Shown here: one piece after another, positions 37,112 through 48,448 of the stretch | How the letters are laid out: each line of letters opens with the position of its first letter | How positions within the stretch are numbered: position 1 is the first letter of the stretch | Source: Davidsoniella eucalypti | Taxonomy: Eukaryota; Ascomycota; Sordariomycetes; Microascales; Ceratocystidaceae | Assembly (NCBI GenBank): GCA_004009845.1 | Contig: RMBW01000027.1 | Location: 248,001 to 312,000 of the forward strand | Length of the DNA: 64,000 nt | Reading direction: 5' to 3' | Program-made: the position numbers and the translations under genes | Notes under the pieces: generated by a model | Database searches by the model: none | Told to the model about the DNA's origin: nothing | What the model saw: the letters and a program-made list of their open reading frames with translations, nothing else

Positions 37112-40100
37112 ATGATGCCTAGATTTCCTTTCACCAAGCGCAAGCAGTCGGCCCAGGAAGAAACAGCCGTGCCTTCGTTCCGCGTTCTCGATCGTGTGGA
37201 AGTCGGACCTAATGCCCAATTCCATCCTCCTGCCAAGGCCGTGACCACTCCCGATGGCTTCAGAAGCTTGAATACTACCTCTAGAAACAACTCCGACCAA
37301 TCCGATCTTTACAACCATGAAGATGATACCAATATCTTTTCCGGCATGAAAATGAACAGGTAAGATCAATCCTCATGTATAGGCAGCTCAATTTTTCTTC
37401 TTTTCTTCTTCGGGTGCTCAGACCTCGGGAATATACTATTCCGTTTTTTCTTTTCTTTTTTTTGTTTTCTTTTCCTTCTGCAGTAGCAACCATACAGTCC
37501 ATAGTATGGCTAGAACACGAGCTGGCCCTGGCGCATGTCCCTTGCAAACCCCGTCTAGCTTAGCGCCCTGGCCCACGTTCTTTTTTAGCTTCAAGGGTTG
37601 CTACGCTGTGCATCTTTTTGACCACTATTTCTGATATACTAACCTCTTGAGTCAGGGGCAGTAGCTCGTCAAACACTACAAAGACTGCCTCTACCGACGC
37701 TTCATCTAGACATAGCGGTGCCTCGACTGCTGCTTCTTCTGCCGCTCACAATTCAGACCACGACGACCACCGCTCACACAAGCCTGCTTTACAAAAGTCG
37801 TCTACCACCGGATTTCTCGGACGTGCTCAGCGAACCTTTTCCTTCACTAACAGTAGTAAGAAGGGTATCGACGAGGACTTCGACGCTCCTCCTGTACCGC
37901 AAATTCCTGAAGACCACTTCAAATCCAGACCTCGTGGTATGACTGCCTCAACGACCACCACGGCTTTGACCACGTCCACTACCAGCACTGCTACTCCTCC
38001 CCGTGTTGGAGACCGTGCATCCCGTTTCGACCTTGGCGGCGACTTTGGCTCCATGTTTAACGGCCTGGAAAATAACAACACCAACGCCGCTACTAGCCAA
38101 CGTAGTTCTATAACTGCAGTCAACACCCGATCATTGACTGCCGCTCGACCAAGCCAGCCTGCGCCTCTTAACCTGACCGCCGCTTCCCCAAGAGCCGTCC
38201 CACCCATCAAGGCTGAGCCCTCACCTTACTCTCACCACAGCCGGACATCTCAAGACGGCCTACTCGGCGAGACTAGCCCAAGTATCGCATCACCTCCCGC
38301 CATGAAGCCGAAGATTTTTTCCCCCCCTCTCGAACAGGAGAATGAGGACACTGCCTTGTTAAGGGAGTCCTTGGCAGCTAGTTCAGTTCTGATAGAAAAG
38401 CAAAACCTCTCTGCTACACGTGTAGTACGCAACAAAGTGAAGGCTGCTGACGGCGAAGAAAACATGTTCGATGTTTCAATCGTCAGCTCTTCCCGTGCTG
38501 CCCAGAAATACGTTTCTTCCACGCCCAGTCCACCGCGCAACCGTGTCATGACGCCCGCCCAGTTTGAGAAATACAAGAATGACCGTGAACGGGGCAATGT
38601 CCGCTCTTCTTACGAGCGTAATTCCGACCATGAAGATGACGAAGAGGAAGTCAACTACGACGACGATGAAGACGAGCAGGATAAATCTAAGAAGCTCGCA
38701 AAGCAGCGCCAGAAACAAGAAGCCCATATGGCTGTTTACCGCCAGCAAATGATGAAGGTCACCGGCGAAACCCCTAATGCACATATGCCACGACCTTCAA
38801 TGGTCAGCTCCCTGAGCGCACCCGACTTTGCTAAGAACAATCCTCCTAGTCCTGGAATGGGTGATGATGGATCTGATTCTGATGAAGAGATTCCTCTGGC
38901 TATCCTTGCTGCCCATGGCTTTCCTAACAAGAATAAGCCGCCAGCGCGTCTTAACCAGATGGCTTCTAACCCCAACCTGCGCCAATCTCTACAGCCTTCA
39001 TACCAGCGGCCTGGATCTAGCATGGGCAACGGCGGCGAAGGTGGTGCAGCTGCTGGAAACAATACGGGTAACCGTCAATCTACTCTGCCTGCCTTTGCAC
39101 GCAACCTACCCCAGGATCCATTTGTGGGTGCTAGTCTAGTGAGACATGCCCCTCGTGAATCTCTTTCTATGGGCGGTGGCCAGGCTCTGCCCCCTGTTGG
39201 CGCCACACCCGGTGGCCTTGTTGGAATTATTGCGAGCGAGGAGCGTTCGCGTGCGATGCGCCGTGGTGGCAGCCCTAACATTGAGGCCAACAACGCTCGC
39301 AATGCTCAGTTCCACCCCACTGGTCTGCTAGGAAACCAGTATAACAACGTTAGCGGACCTGGTCTAAACAACATGCACAACGGCGCTGGTATGGGAGTGC
39401 ATGGAGGCATGGGAGGCGGTAGCATGGGAGGTGGCGTGGGCGGTGCTGGTATGTACAGTATGGGAGCATCGCCCTCTATGCCGCAGCTGCCAATGAACAA
39501 CTCCAGTGATCAAATGGCACAGATGCAGCAGCTGATGCAGATGCAAATGCAATTCATGCAGATGCAGATGGCGATGAACGCCCAGCAACAGAGTGGCATG
39601 CGTCCCCTTAGCACCATTGGCTCCATTTCTGGTATGCCTCCGATGATGCCCGGTGGCATCGCAATGGGAGGCATGGACCACCGCGCGTCTTTCATTGCTC
39701 CCGACATGGCTGCTCCGCGTGTCGATGCGAACATGCGTAGTATGAGTATGGTTCAGCCCAGCTCTGCTTCGTGGATCCAGAAGCCCAGCTTTGCTCCTTC
39801 TATTCGCATGCAAGGCGATTATGCCCCCTCTATTGCACCCTCTGAGCGTAGCAACATTGGTCTGCCCGGCCGTTACCGCCCTGTCTCACATATGCCCACA
39901 TCTACTACTACTGGAGACATGCGCCGGGTATCTAGTATGGTCGGTCTCTCCAACGAGATTAACCTTTCTGGTGCTACCACCCCCGACTTGAACCGCGCGG
40001 CCTCGGCATCGCCCTCGAAGCTCATGGCTGGCGCAGGCGTTAATGTTCCTGTTGGCCGCCTATCGACCTCCGAGGAAGAAGAAGATGATGAGGGTTGGGA

Positions 40101-40188
40101 GGCCATGAAGGCTAAGCGTGAAAAGAAGCGGTCAGTTTGGAAGTCTAAAAAGGGTCTCAGCAAGGACCTTGGCGCCCTTATCCTGTAA
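37112..40188 (+). CDS. Conserved fungal low-complexity protein, function unknown
   Basis: Exons 37112-37359 and 37656-40188 around a 296-bp GT-AG intron, the longest intron here, give 926 residues (924 if the second of two adjacent ATGs is used). The N-terminus MMPRFPFTKRKQSAQ and segments such as GFLGRAQRTFSFTNSSKKGIDEDF, then RASRFDLGGDFGSMFNG, IPLAILAAHGFPNKNKPPARL and a Glu/Asp-rich end (SEEEEDDEGWEAMKAKREKK, then SVWKSKKGLSKDLGALIL) look conserved; the rest is Ser/Thr/Pro/Gly-rich. An acidic coiled stretch (EDDEEEVNYDDDEDEQD) is near residue 315, a Gly/Met/His-rich part near 660-690, and a Met/Gln repeat at about 700-725. No signal peptide, membrane helix or enzyme motif was seen. The domain was not recognised; a role in cytoplasmic RNA or polarity granules would be guesswork. 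Its leader region appears unusually long. Confidence 0.85.
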
Positions 40189-41360
40189 GCGGTGTATCAG
40201 CTTACCAATGTGAAGACTTGAACAGCTATAGTACTACTAGCTGGTTACGATTTCCTTTCTGTTGATGACGACGACGGTTGATGATGGCGTACGCGCGCTG
40301 CACATCATGATGATATCCAACTGGAGATTACCTCTCGATCATTCTTTCTTTTTCTAATACTTGCCATTTGCATTTGGTGCAACATACTACCTGCAGTGGC
40401 TTTCACACTTTGATCTTTACCACATTTGATTCTTCTATTCGCCATCTTTTCTCTGATGTATCTGACGGACACATGATTCTTGGACATCTTTCGACATGTA
40501 CCACTTATGTTGCCCCCTTCTTTACCAATCATTTACACTCATTTATCCACAACATCAAAACAACACCATCAATCGCGGCTTAGACCATATTATTTTACAC
40601 CCTGGGTCTTTATAGACTGGGCTTCGTTTACCGGAAGCAACATGTTACTGTCTTTGGTATGGAATGGGACATCCTTTTTTTTCTTTTTCGACAAAGCAGT
40701 TGTGTACGCCCCGGTTTACCTTTTAAAAAAAGCATTATCCTGATTACCTATTTATTTCTTCGGACAGTTCTTTCTCTTGCTTTTAACCTGTTCTCACTTT
40801 TACTTCCTTTTCCAATCTTCTGCATATTTCTTATCCTATTCTATCTGCAATTATTTCCTTCGTTTTGGCGCTATTCTTATTTGGCTTACAGTTACTTTTT
40901 ATTATTATTACTACTACTATTATTATTATCTTGTCATTTTTTGTTCACAACAGGCAAGAGAGACGGTAGAGATGATAAAGACGGTGTTTGTGTTATTCTT
41001 TTTTCTATTACTAAATCTATACACATTTTATGCCAACTAGTAATTAGTCTCCTCCGTACGACGAGACTTGCCTTTGTCCTTGCTTTCCTTTGGTGTCCTT
41101 ATGTTTGAATGTCTAAGACAGTGCCCTGAACTCTGTAACTATACATTCAGCTTATATTTGACCGCTAGTCTGCCAATGGTGGAAAGCTTTTCTTGATGGC
41201 CTAACTACTATGGGGAACAAGACATGTAAGGCCGTTAAGTAAACATAATATACATTTTAATTCTGTTCATACTATCTTGACAATCATTGGTGCTGTTTTC
41301 AGTCTAGCCCAAGACGTATCGTGACGTTGAGTGACCTTTCCCGATATTTCAACAGGCGGT
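40189..41360. other. Convergent spacer after the 37112 gene
   Basis: 3' regions of two convergent genes. The plus strand is T-rich. A TTA/CTA trinucleotide repeat lies at 40901-40929. Frames of 70-150 codons here are products of T-richness, with no family motif. Confidence 0.6.
40901..40929. repeat. ATT/ACT trinucleotide repeat
   Basis: Mixed trinucleotide run: ATT units, then ACT units, then ATT units again. Confidence 0.9.
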
Positions 41361-42091
41361 CTACTCGATAGTGCCGGTAGCCCAATTTCTGCGCTTGACG
41401 CCCATCTCGACGGCAGCCAAGCCCCAATCACAGCCGTGGTTATGGCTTCCGGGAAGCAAGCCAGCGCGAGCCTTTGCCTGGTCGTCGCTAAGGACGGTGA
41501 GGACACCGAAGATGACGGGGATGCCGGAGTCGAGACCGACGCGCATGAGGCCCTGGGAAACGGCATCGCAGATGTATTCAAAGTGCATAGTCTCGCCCTT
41601 GATCAGCACACCGACGGCGATGATGGCGTCAAAGGGTGCAGAGGATGCGGCGTTACCGGTAGCTTGGGGGGAGAGGGCTTCGGAGCTGAGGAGGTCGCCA
41701 CCGGATGAAGAGGTAGACGACTGGACTTGAGAGGCGGCGTAGAGACTATAAGAGAGAGGAAAGCGTTAGTTGCAAAGTCTTTTGTATCGATGGAGAGCAG
41801 TGTCTGTCGTACATGAAGAGAGGGCAGGCTTATGATGTAGCAGAAGCTAAGCAAGAAGCAAAATGGAGAGACTTACCGTTGCACGGCAGAGGGAAGCTCC
41901 CACGAGCCGGGAACGCTCTGGACCACGATGTTCTCGGGCTTGACGCCGCACTCGAGCATTTCCTTCTTGGCGCCTTCGACGAGCGGATCGATGATGGTGC
42001 TGTTCCAGCGCGCGTGCACAATGGCGATTCGCAGACCATGGCCATTGAGCTTCTGGGCCGAGGGGCCCTTGATGGTCTCAGTAGGCGACAT
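41361..42091 (-). CDS. rib4: 6,7-dimethyl-8-ribityllumazine synthase (riboflavin pathway)
   Basis: Condenses 3,4-dihydroxy-2-butanone 4-phosphate with the ribitylamino-uracil intermediate, the penultimate step of riboflavin synthesis. Exons 41877-42091 and 41361-41745 around a 131-bp GT-AG intron give 199 residues. Family marks: LRIAIVHARWN near residue 20, the EGAKKEML helix, VPGSWELP, then AVGVLIKGETMHFEYI with the catalytic His126, GIPVIFGVLTV, and ARAGL near the end. Between VPGSWELP and AVGVLI is a Ser/Gly/Ala-rich insertion of about 30 residues (near 78-108), which enlarges the protein compared with bacterial RibH (about 155) and is usual in filamentous fungi. The MFS transporter gene lies upstream on the same strand, separated by 620 bp; no shared regulation is evident. 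Confidence 0.96.
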
Positions 42092-42711
42092 GTTGCGTGT
42101 GTTTGTATATATCGAAAAGAAAGGAGGACGGGGGGGGATAGTATAAAGATGATCGCAGTTTATAGCTTGAGCAAGAAAAAAAAAAGCTCAAGATTTATAA
42201 TTTGGTATAAGCAATTGGTAAGGAGAAAAGAGGTATTATTTTATGTAGCTGATGACAAAGTCGGTTGAGATGGAGGTGAAAGTGGGAAGGAAGGTAGAAA
42301 AGGTAGTAGTAGGTAAAGCTCGATTAAGCAGCCATTTACTATATGCGAAGCCTAGTATGATTACTTGATTTTGCTTCGTTTGCCACTCGTAAGAGCTCTT
42401 TTTTTTGGACAAAGGACAAAGGTCTTGAATCTTGGATCAAGGCGCTATCCCGCTTGCAGAAGGGGGGGTGCACCAGGGTTTGTGAGCAAGGGTTAAAATA
42501 GTCGATAAAGGATTGTGACTCGGGACTCAGGACTCGGTACTGTGGACTCGAGACTCGATATTCAACATTAGAACTTGATCTGATAAGCCACAGAAATCCC
42601 GAAGAAGAACATTGGGGAAAAAAATAGAAACTCATTGGTTATTGATATATACATTTTATGAAAGTAATATAGCAAGTTAATCACATACATGCCCTTAGAA
42701 ATCTAGTGAAC
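42092..42711. promoter_or_regulatory. RIB4 promoter and transporter 3' spacer
   Basis: Same-strand gap. Close to the RIB4 start the minus strand is C+T-rich (GGGGGG/GGAGGA on the plus strand near 42120-42140). Around 42520-42560 the words GACTCGGGACTCAGGACTCGG form a short degenerate repeat. No gene. Confidence 0.55.
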
Positions 42712-44812
42712 CTACGGGCTCAAGTTGTTTTGTGCTGGCGATGTTGATGGACTCTTCTTGTGGAATCGGTTCCGAATATCGAGCTCATACCATTTGTTCC
42801 TCACACCGATGACTTCATCCTGGCGTTTAGCCTGAGCGCGGCCTGTTCCTAGCTCTTCTAAAGTCTTTGACCGGTAATAGATATTGCCATTCTTGTTTAC
42901 ACGGCCTTGTGGGTCGGGCATGTAAGCCCAAGAAAAGATGGCGCCTAGAGCAGCCACAGAACCAAACAGGATGAAGATTAGACCTTGACGTGTTTGGCTT
43001 TCGTATCCAGAGTTGATGCCGTAGACGACGATGATGGCGACCAAGGAGCCGATCTTGCCAAAGGCGGCAGATATGCCGTGGCAGGTACACCGATAACAGG
43101 TGGGAAATATCTCGGCGGGGATCATGAATGTAAGGGTGTTTGCACCTAGAATTTAGTCATGGTTAGTATCAAGATGACAGAGTAATGAGGAGTACCGAAG
43201 ACATGCCTAGATTGAACATGAAATGGCAGATAGCCACAAGAACGACTGTTGCGGGAGCAGCAGCTGAGTGGTGTACGGCGTAATAAACACCACCAGTAAC
43301 GACGAACAAGATAGCCAATACGAAGAACGAAAGTGTTAGCCAGCGCCGGCGTGGTATCCAACTTGAGAGGCACACAAACACAGCGCTTCCTGCAATCGAG
43401 GCGAGAGAAACCGTCAAGAGGTATTGCTTGGCCTGCTCTAGAAGCACATCGTATATAGTGAAACACGGCTCTGTCGGGTCCGTCTGCCATATAGGTAGAC
43501 CACTCGATACCCAGTCGGGCACGGTAGAAGAACCACCGGGTAAAGATGAGTTCCAGCAGGACAGACTTGGGTCGATATGCACTCCAGGTCTCGTAGCCCA
43601 GATTCCAGCAAGAGTTTTGCGGTTATCGAGCGACAAGCCATAGAAACTCACGTCGAGGAAAAACCATGTGGCCGATGTGCCTACAATGTTTATGATTAGC
43701 TGTTGGTTCCTGCTGATGTGGAGTGTCGAAAGTTGCTTACCGAGCAGGTAGTGCCAGTTTTTGTCTTCGATGAAGAATTTGTGTAGGTCAGCCCTAGAGA
43801 ACTGTACGGGGAGATCTTGTGTAAAGTTTTGTGAACTAGCTTGGTTCCGTACACGACCGCCATAGACGCTACCGGTCATAGCCGATGTAGCTCCGGGTCC
43901 AGCCATCCCAGACGTCATATTTCCAAGCACGGAGCCTGAAGCGCCGCCGGGATTTGCAGGACCATAGACCCTTTGCGTGTTACGCAATGCAGTTCCTGCT
44001 TTACCCTTGACTTCTAACGTATACAGTCCAGAGTCAAACAAGAAGAAGCGGAAGATGATGGCTAGTAAAGCCGGGATAGCGCCGGTGCCGATGACGATAC
44101 GCCAGATGCCGTCGACAATCTCCTTACACTTTTCCTCGTGTAGCGTATCTAGTCCACAGCGCATCTCGCGCAACTTGTAGGCGTCATCACGGCCGAGAAG
44201 AACCCAGAGACCAACTAGTTGGGCAAGGGTCTGGCCAACGGGCTGCATCATGAAAACGGAGGACAACATACTCCCGCGGCTCTTTGTGCTGGACCATTCG
44301 CTCGTGATCACGGCCGATAACGGATATTCAGCACCGATCCCTATGCCCATCACAAAGCGCCACCAGCAGAATAAAGCGAGGAAGGAGAGGTCGTTGTAGC
44401 CGTGGCTGCTGGTGGCTACGCCGATGGTTGATACGATGACGAGGAGTAACTCGATGCCGTATAACCGCGTGCGGCCGTAGAGATCTGCTAGATAGCCAAA
44501 CAGAATCTGGCCAATGACGCTGCCAAACAGCGTGACAACGTTGATGATGAGACTGTAAGATCCACCGCCGTGAGGCCAGTAGACAAACGCAATAGACGTG
44601 AGGATGACGTTGCTAGAGAATAGGTTGTACGAATCTGTCAGGAAGCCAGACGCAGCTACGCCCCAGATTCGTAGGTTCCAGGAGTTGAGATCGAGTTCCA
44701 TCCGCAACTGCCGCCGGTCTTCGACATCTTTACTGCTCAAGTGCTGGTTGTCAGCACCGAGAAAGCCACGGTTCTTTGGGCGGTCATCGTCGTTCCGGTC
44801 AAGAAACGCCAT
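42712..44812 (-). CDS. MFS phosphate:H+ symporter family transporter
   Basis: Plasma membrane transporter of the PHO84/phosphate:H+ symporter family, for inorganic phosphate or a phosphate ester. Exons 43741-44812, 43207-43680 and 42712-43145 give 659 residues. The first intron (60 bp, GT-AG) has no in-frame stop. The second (61 bp) has a GC donor (TAG/GCATGT), a perfect TACTAAC branch point and a CTAG acceptor; only this donor gives the in-frame join HFMFNLG-ANTLTFMIP. Twelve helices are expected: GVAASGFLTDSYNLFS, the MFS loop GYLADLYGRTRLYG, then WRFVMGIGIGAEYPLSA. The cytosolic central loop is long and Gly/Ala-rich (near residues 285-335). The C-terminal half has IPAEIFPTCYRCTCHGISAA, the family's second signature. 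Two CACGTGGG words lie upstream. Glycerophosphoinositol (Git1-like) transport is the alternative. Confidence 0.9.
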
Positions 44813-45734
44813 GGCGGTTAAAACGAGAGTACGATCTAGATATACCGTTTATATACCATCTTGGTCTATGTGTGCAAAGTTACTGATCAATATCAGAAAG
44901 CCTCTGCTATGCTGTGCCGGGACCGAACAGAACTTGAAGAGTATATTCTATGTACTGAGTTTAGTAAAATAAAAAGGAATAAAAAGTATGGCGGTAGTTG
45001 AAAATGTGAGGGAATATTAAGCTAATATCGACGTTGAAAATACGACCCCAGATTTCCAAGCTTTTTTTCCTCTCTTATTTCTCTGACAACTTGGCACCCA
45101 ATACTTTGAAATTTAAATAGAACAAAGCAGGGATTTTAGCTTGCTGTAGCGTGATCTTCCCTGCTAATGAACACCCAAGTCTTGTAGGGTTTTAAGGAAA
45201 TCCGTGAACATACAGATGTATTCCATCGTGGCTTACTACTACATGTGAATGTATTATACTTGTCATAAGCCGAAGATATATATCGTTGAAGCGTATTGTC
45301 TACATACTAGCCAAGATTTCGATGGCCTCAAGCGCGTTAAAGAACGACAGGGAAACGGGCCCATCAACATAAGAGAACATGGAAGAAAAGGGTTGTAAGT
45401 GGGAAATAATACGAAATATTACATATCAGACTACTTCCTTGCCAGTTAATAGTCATATTTTAACGTGGGAGAGCTCATAGATATCCTATATCAACCTTGA
45501 AGTACCAATAACTTACACTGTTTGTCCCTATGAAGAGTGTGTCTGGACTGGGCTGTTGATGAGCTAGTGAATACAACCACTGCGGTGAAGACTTGGCCAC
45601 ATTTTGCTGACTTCAAGTATCAGTGGTAGATTGCTATTGTTAATAACGAAGGTCTTGTACAATTATATATACATAGTTGTCCTCTACACATATATCTATG
45701 TAACTACTAAGCTGTAATCATAGCCAAGTTTGTG

Positions 45735-45742
45735 CCCACGTG
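45735..45742 (-). promoter_or_regulatory. CACGTGGG box (Pho4/NUC-1-type core)
   Basis: On the transporter's strand the word reads CACGTGGG, 923 bp upstream of its start. Yeast Pho4 binds CACGTGGG with high affinity and Neurospora NUC-1 binds CACGTG cores, so a phosphate-starvation site is plausible. Confidence 0.45.
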
Positions 45743-46254
45743 TAATTGTGATAGACCAATCACCATCCCAGTCGATTAGCATCCACAAAGCTGACAACAA
45801 AGAGAGGTCATCACGTTGTCCTCCAAGCTCAGAATAAAGACAAGCTTGCTGGACAAGCCAACTGCTAAGCTATCGATTCTGGTCAGGTATCTTTTTTTAA
45901 TTTCCTAGTCAACATCATGGAAGATGGATTCTAGCTATTGATTTAGTTGGAGCTCGTACAGCCCAGCTGCTATAGACTAGTCAAAAAGGGTGAATACAGA
46001 AGCGAGACTTATACACAGATACAGATGTATGTATGTGCCTAGTTGGTTGTTTAGGACAACCCTAACCCAGATTTACAACGTAAAGGCTTGAAGATAGAGG
46101 CTTTTCACGACAGACCAGACGAAAGAAATCATAGTAAATAAGCATGTAGTTGGATCTACGGTTCGGGGATTTTTTTAGTGAAGAAAGCCCGAAAAAGCCG
46201 TTCCTAGAATATATATTTATTTTTTTGGTGGCCATTTAAAGCACAAGATTGCAG

Positions 46255-46262
46255 CACGTGGG
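46255..46262 (+). promoter_or_regulatory. Second CACGTGGG box
   Basis: A second exact CACGTGGG, opposite orientation, about 1.44 kb upstream of the transporter start. It is rather far for a fungal promoter but supports the first site. Confidence 0.35.
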
Positions 46263-48271
46263 CATTTATTTGGCTAAGAACGACATGAAAATGGAACGGC
46301 CCTGCAGAATCCATATCAACGATCCCCTGTCCTGATGATGCTTGTTAGTCAATTTTCCGTGGCTTTCTCGGTCTACTCACCGTAGGAAGAATCAAGAGCT
46401 CGCACTGGTTTTGCGTTGCGAAGATAACCGGGTGTTGTTGGGACAATGGGTAGAGATGATACAGTATATACATCCGATCGATGTAAGCTTACATGTATAC
46501 TTTGATACACCTGAATCAGCCACCAGAAATAACCACTTCGACACACTATAGCATGTACAGTAAGCTTTATAGTGATCGTTGTTCTGGATGGATTACGTGC
46601 TAGTAAGCATGCCACTGTTTATGTCAACTGCCTAGATCGGTGCCTGAGGCAAAGGACAGAGAAAAGGCTACAGTCCAAGTTGAAAGTAAGAAGTATATAT
46701 ATATCACACGCCCTCCAATATCAGTAAATCTCACGATTCTAAAGCCTTAGATTGATATCAGAGCCGTGAAATCGGAACAATGCCGCACTGTAATAACATG
46801 CCAGGGATATAATCACTCTCTTATATAACTACTTGATATATGTGCCCAAGACAAAAATACAATATACATATCTGTAGTAGACCACCGACCACACAGTATA
46901 TTCCCAAGTCTATCTCCACGACCATCTCCTTCCTGCTGAGCTACGTAGGTAACTAGCTAGCAGAGCCGCGGGTTCCTTTAATTCCATGCTACACCTAGAT
47001 TCCGGTTGACTTGCTGACCCAGGTTTTCCCTTCGTTTTCCCAAGCCTTGACATTAACAGCCCAAGGTAACGGATCATCTCCGCCGGCCCGCCGTTTATCC
47101 GCCACCTTCCGAATCCCTGCCTCATATCAGGACCCTGACACTAGTAACGTCCTGTATCGATAGTAGCGGGCAAGACGTGTACACGAGCGGAACACTCATA
47201 AATAGCTCGCCTAGTCCTTGCAGCCAAGCAAAGCTTGAGAAGCCGAGCACGGGGTCGCTCTTTTCTCAACTCGTAGAAAGGAAGCATCCGTTTTTTTCTG
47301 GAGAAAAAGCCTAATCAATCCAGGCTTCACGCTGGCCTTGGATACAGGCTATCTCTTTCTACTGTTCTTTTGTCTTTTGCATCGTCCTCTAGACCAAGCC
47401 GGAAACTAAACTGATCCGCTACTCTCCCTCTCCCTCTCTCTGTAGAGCCTAGATCATTCTAGCCTCTTTCCAACCTACCATCATCATATCTATCTGACCA
47501 GGACAGTTGCTTAACCAACATTGCCTTATTCGGTCCGTATGCTTATCAACTATATGTACTACGTTGGACGTTCCAGCTTCCCTTCCGGGCACAAACACTC
47601 AAGGCGCCAAGTATCAGCTTAGCAGTTCCCTCACTAGCCGGCTAGCTGCCGAGTTGCAGCGAAGATCCAGCGAAGATCCAGTAGCTACTTTAGCTCACCG
47701 AGACACCAACACAGAAAGTATTGTAGTACTCTCATTTACCTACTACTAGCTATCCTCCATACAGCCTAGACATCAGGCCTTTACTGCCTAGCTACTAAGA
47801 ACAGCCCAAGTTGACCGTTTGTACGGGCTCGTTTGCTGCTAGTAGCCGTGTTCATTGATTCCTATCCATGTGAGTCGCTATCTGTGCAACCACTCATATG
47901 GTGCTTGGGCGTTTGATCGCTTGCACCAACGCTCAGCTCGTTGTCGTACAACCAAGCCGTCGATCACTTCTCTTCGGGTCTCCGTTCCGATGCCTCCTTC
48001 ATCCGGCCTTCCCGGCGCGAGCCGTCGGCCACCGCCGTTCTGTTGTAATATATGTAACAATATACTAACGCAATTTACTGTATAGACTTGCCACTGTTCG
48101 AATAGAGTATCTGGTTGTCGTCATTGGAGAAACTGTCTTGGGGATCAAGGCTTCAGAGGCCTGATCGAGGATCACCTCAGCCCAACCATTTCCTATCTAT
48201 CACTCACTCCGCCTTGGCCTCCACCTAGTCTAGTTCCCCGTGCTATCATTATATATGTATACTCACCAGAC

Positions 48272-48448
48272 ATGAGCCTACAACGATCATGGCCGCTTCT
48301 TCGTCTTCGTCGTCCTCGTTTGCGACGTCGTCTCTTGGCCAGTCCTCGACATACAACGCAGTTCAGCCCTATGAAAGCCCGCTACATTCCGCCTGGGCGA
48401 CACCAAACGCCGCCATATCCCATATATCCACGGCTGCGGTCTCCGTGA
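48272..48448 (+). promoter_or_regulatory. uORF overlapping the start of the 414-residue protein
   Basis: An ATG 17 bp before the main start opens a 58-codon Arg/Pro-rich frame, one frame off, ending in TGA 160 bp inside the main coding region. If both ATGs are on the mRNA, the main protein would depend on leaky scanning. The main frame was preferred because it alone continues through three introns. Confidence 0.5.

Larger units (their letters stand above)
44813..48288. other. Divergent gap between transporter and the 48289 gene
   Basis: 3.5 kb with no supported gene; open frames are under 81 codons. It carries CACGTGGG words (listed separately), a telomere-like CCCTAACCC at 46060-46068 and a C+T-rich run near 47425-47445. 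From about 47.3 kb on it probably belongs to the promoter and leader of the gene at 48289. There a leader intron is possible: donor near 48042 (GTAATA), branch ACTAAC and acceptor TATAG at 48085. Confidence 0.5.

Noticed and set aside
43170..43206. Alternative GT donor (GTACTC, about 43189-43194) for the last transporter intron
   Set aside because: Joining from it to the acceptor shifts the frame out of the conserved ANTLTFMIP block; the GC donor keeps it.
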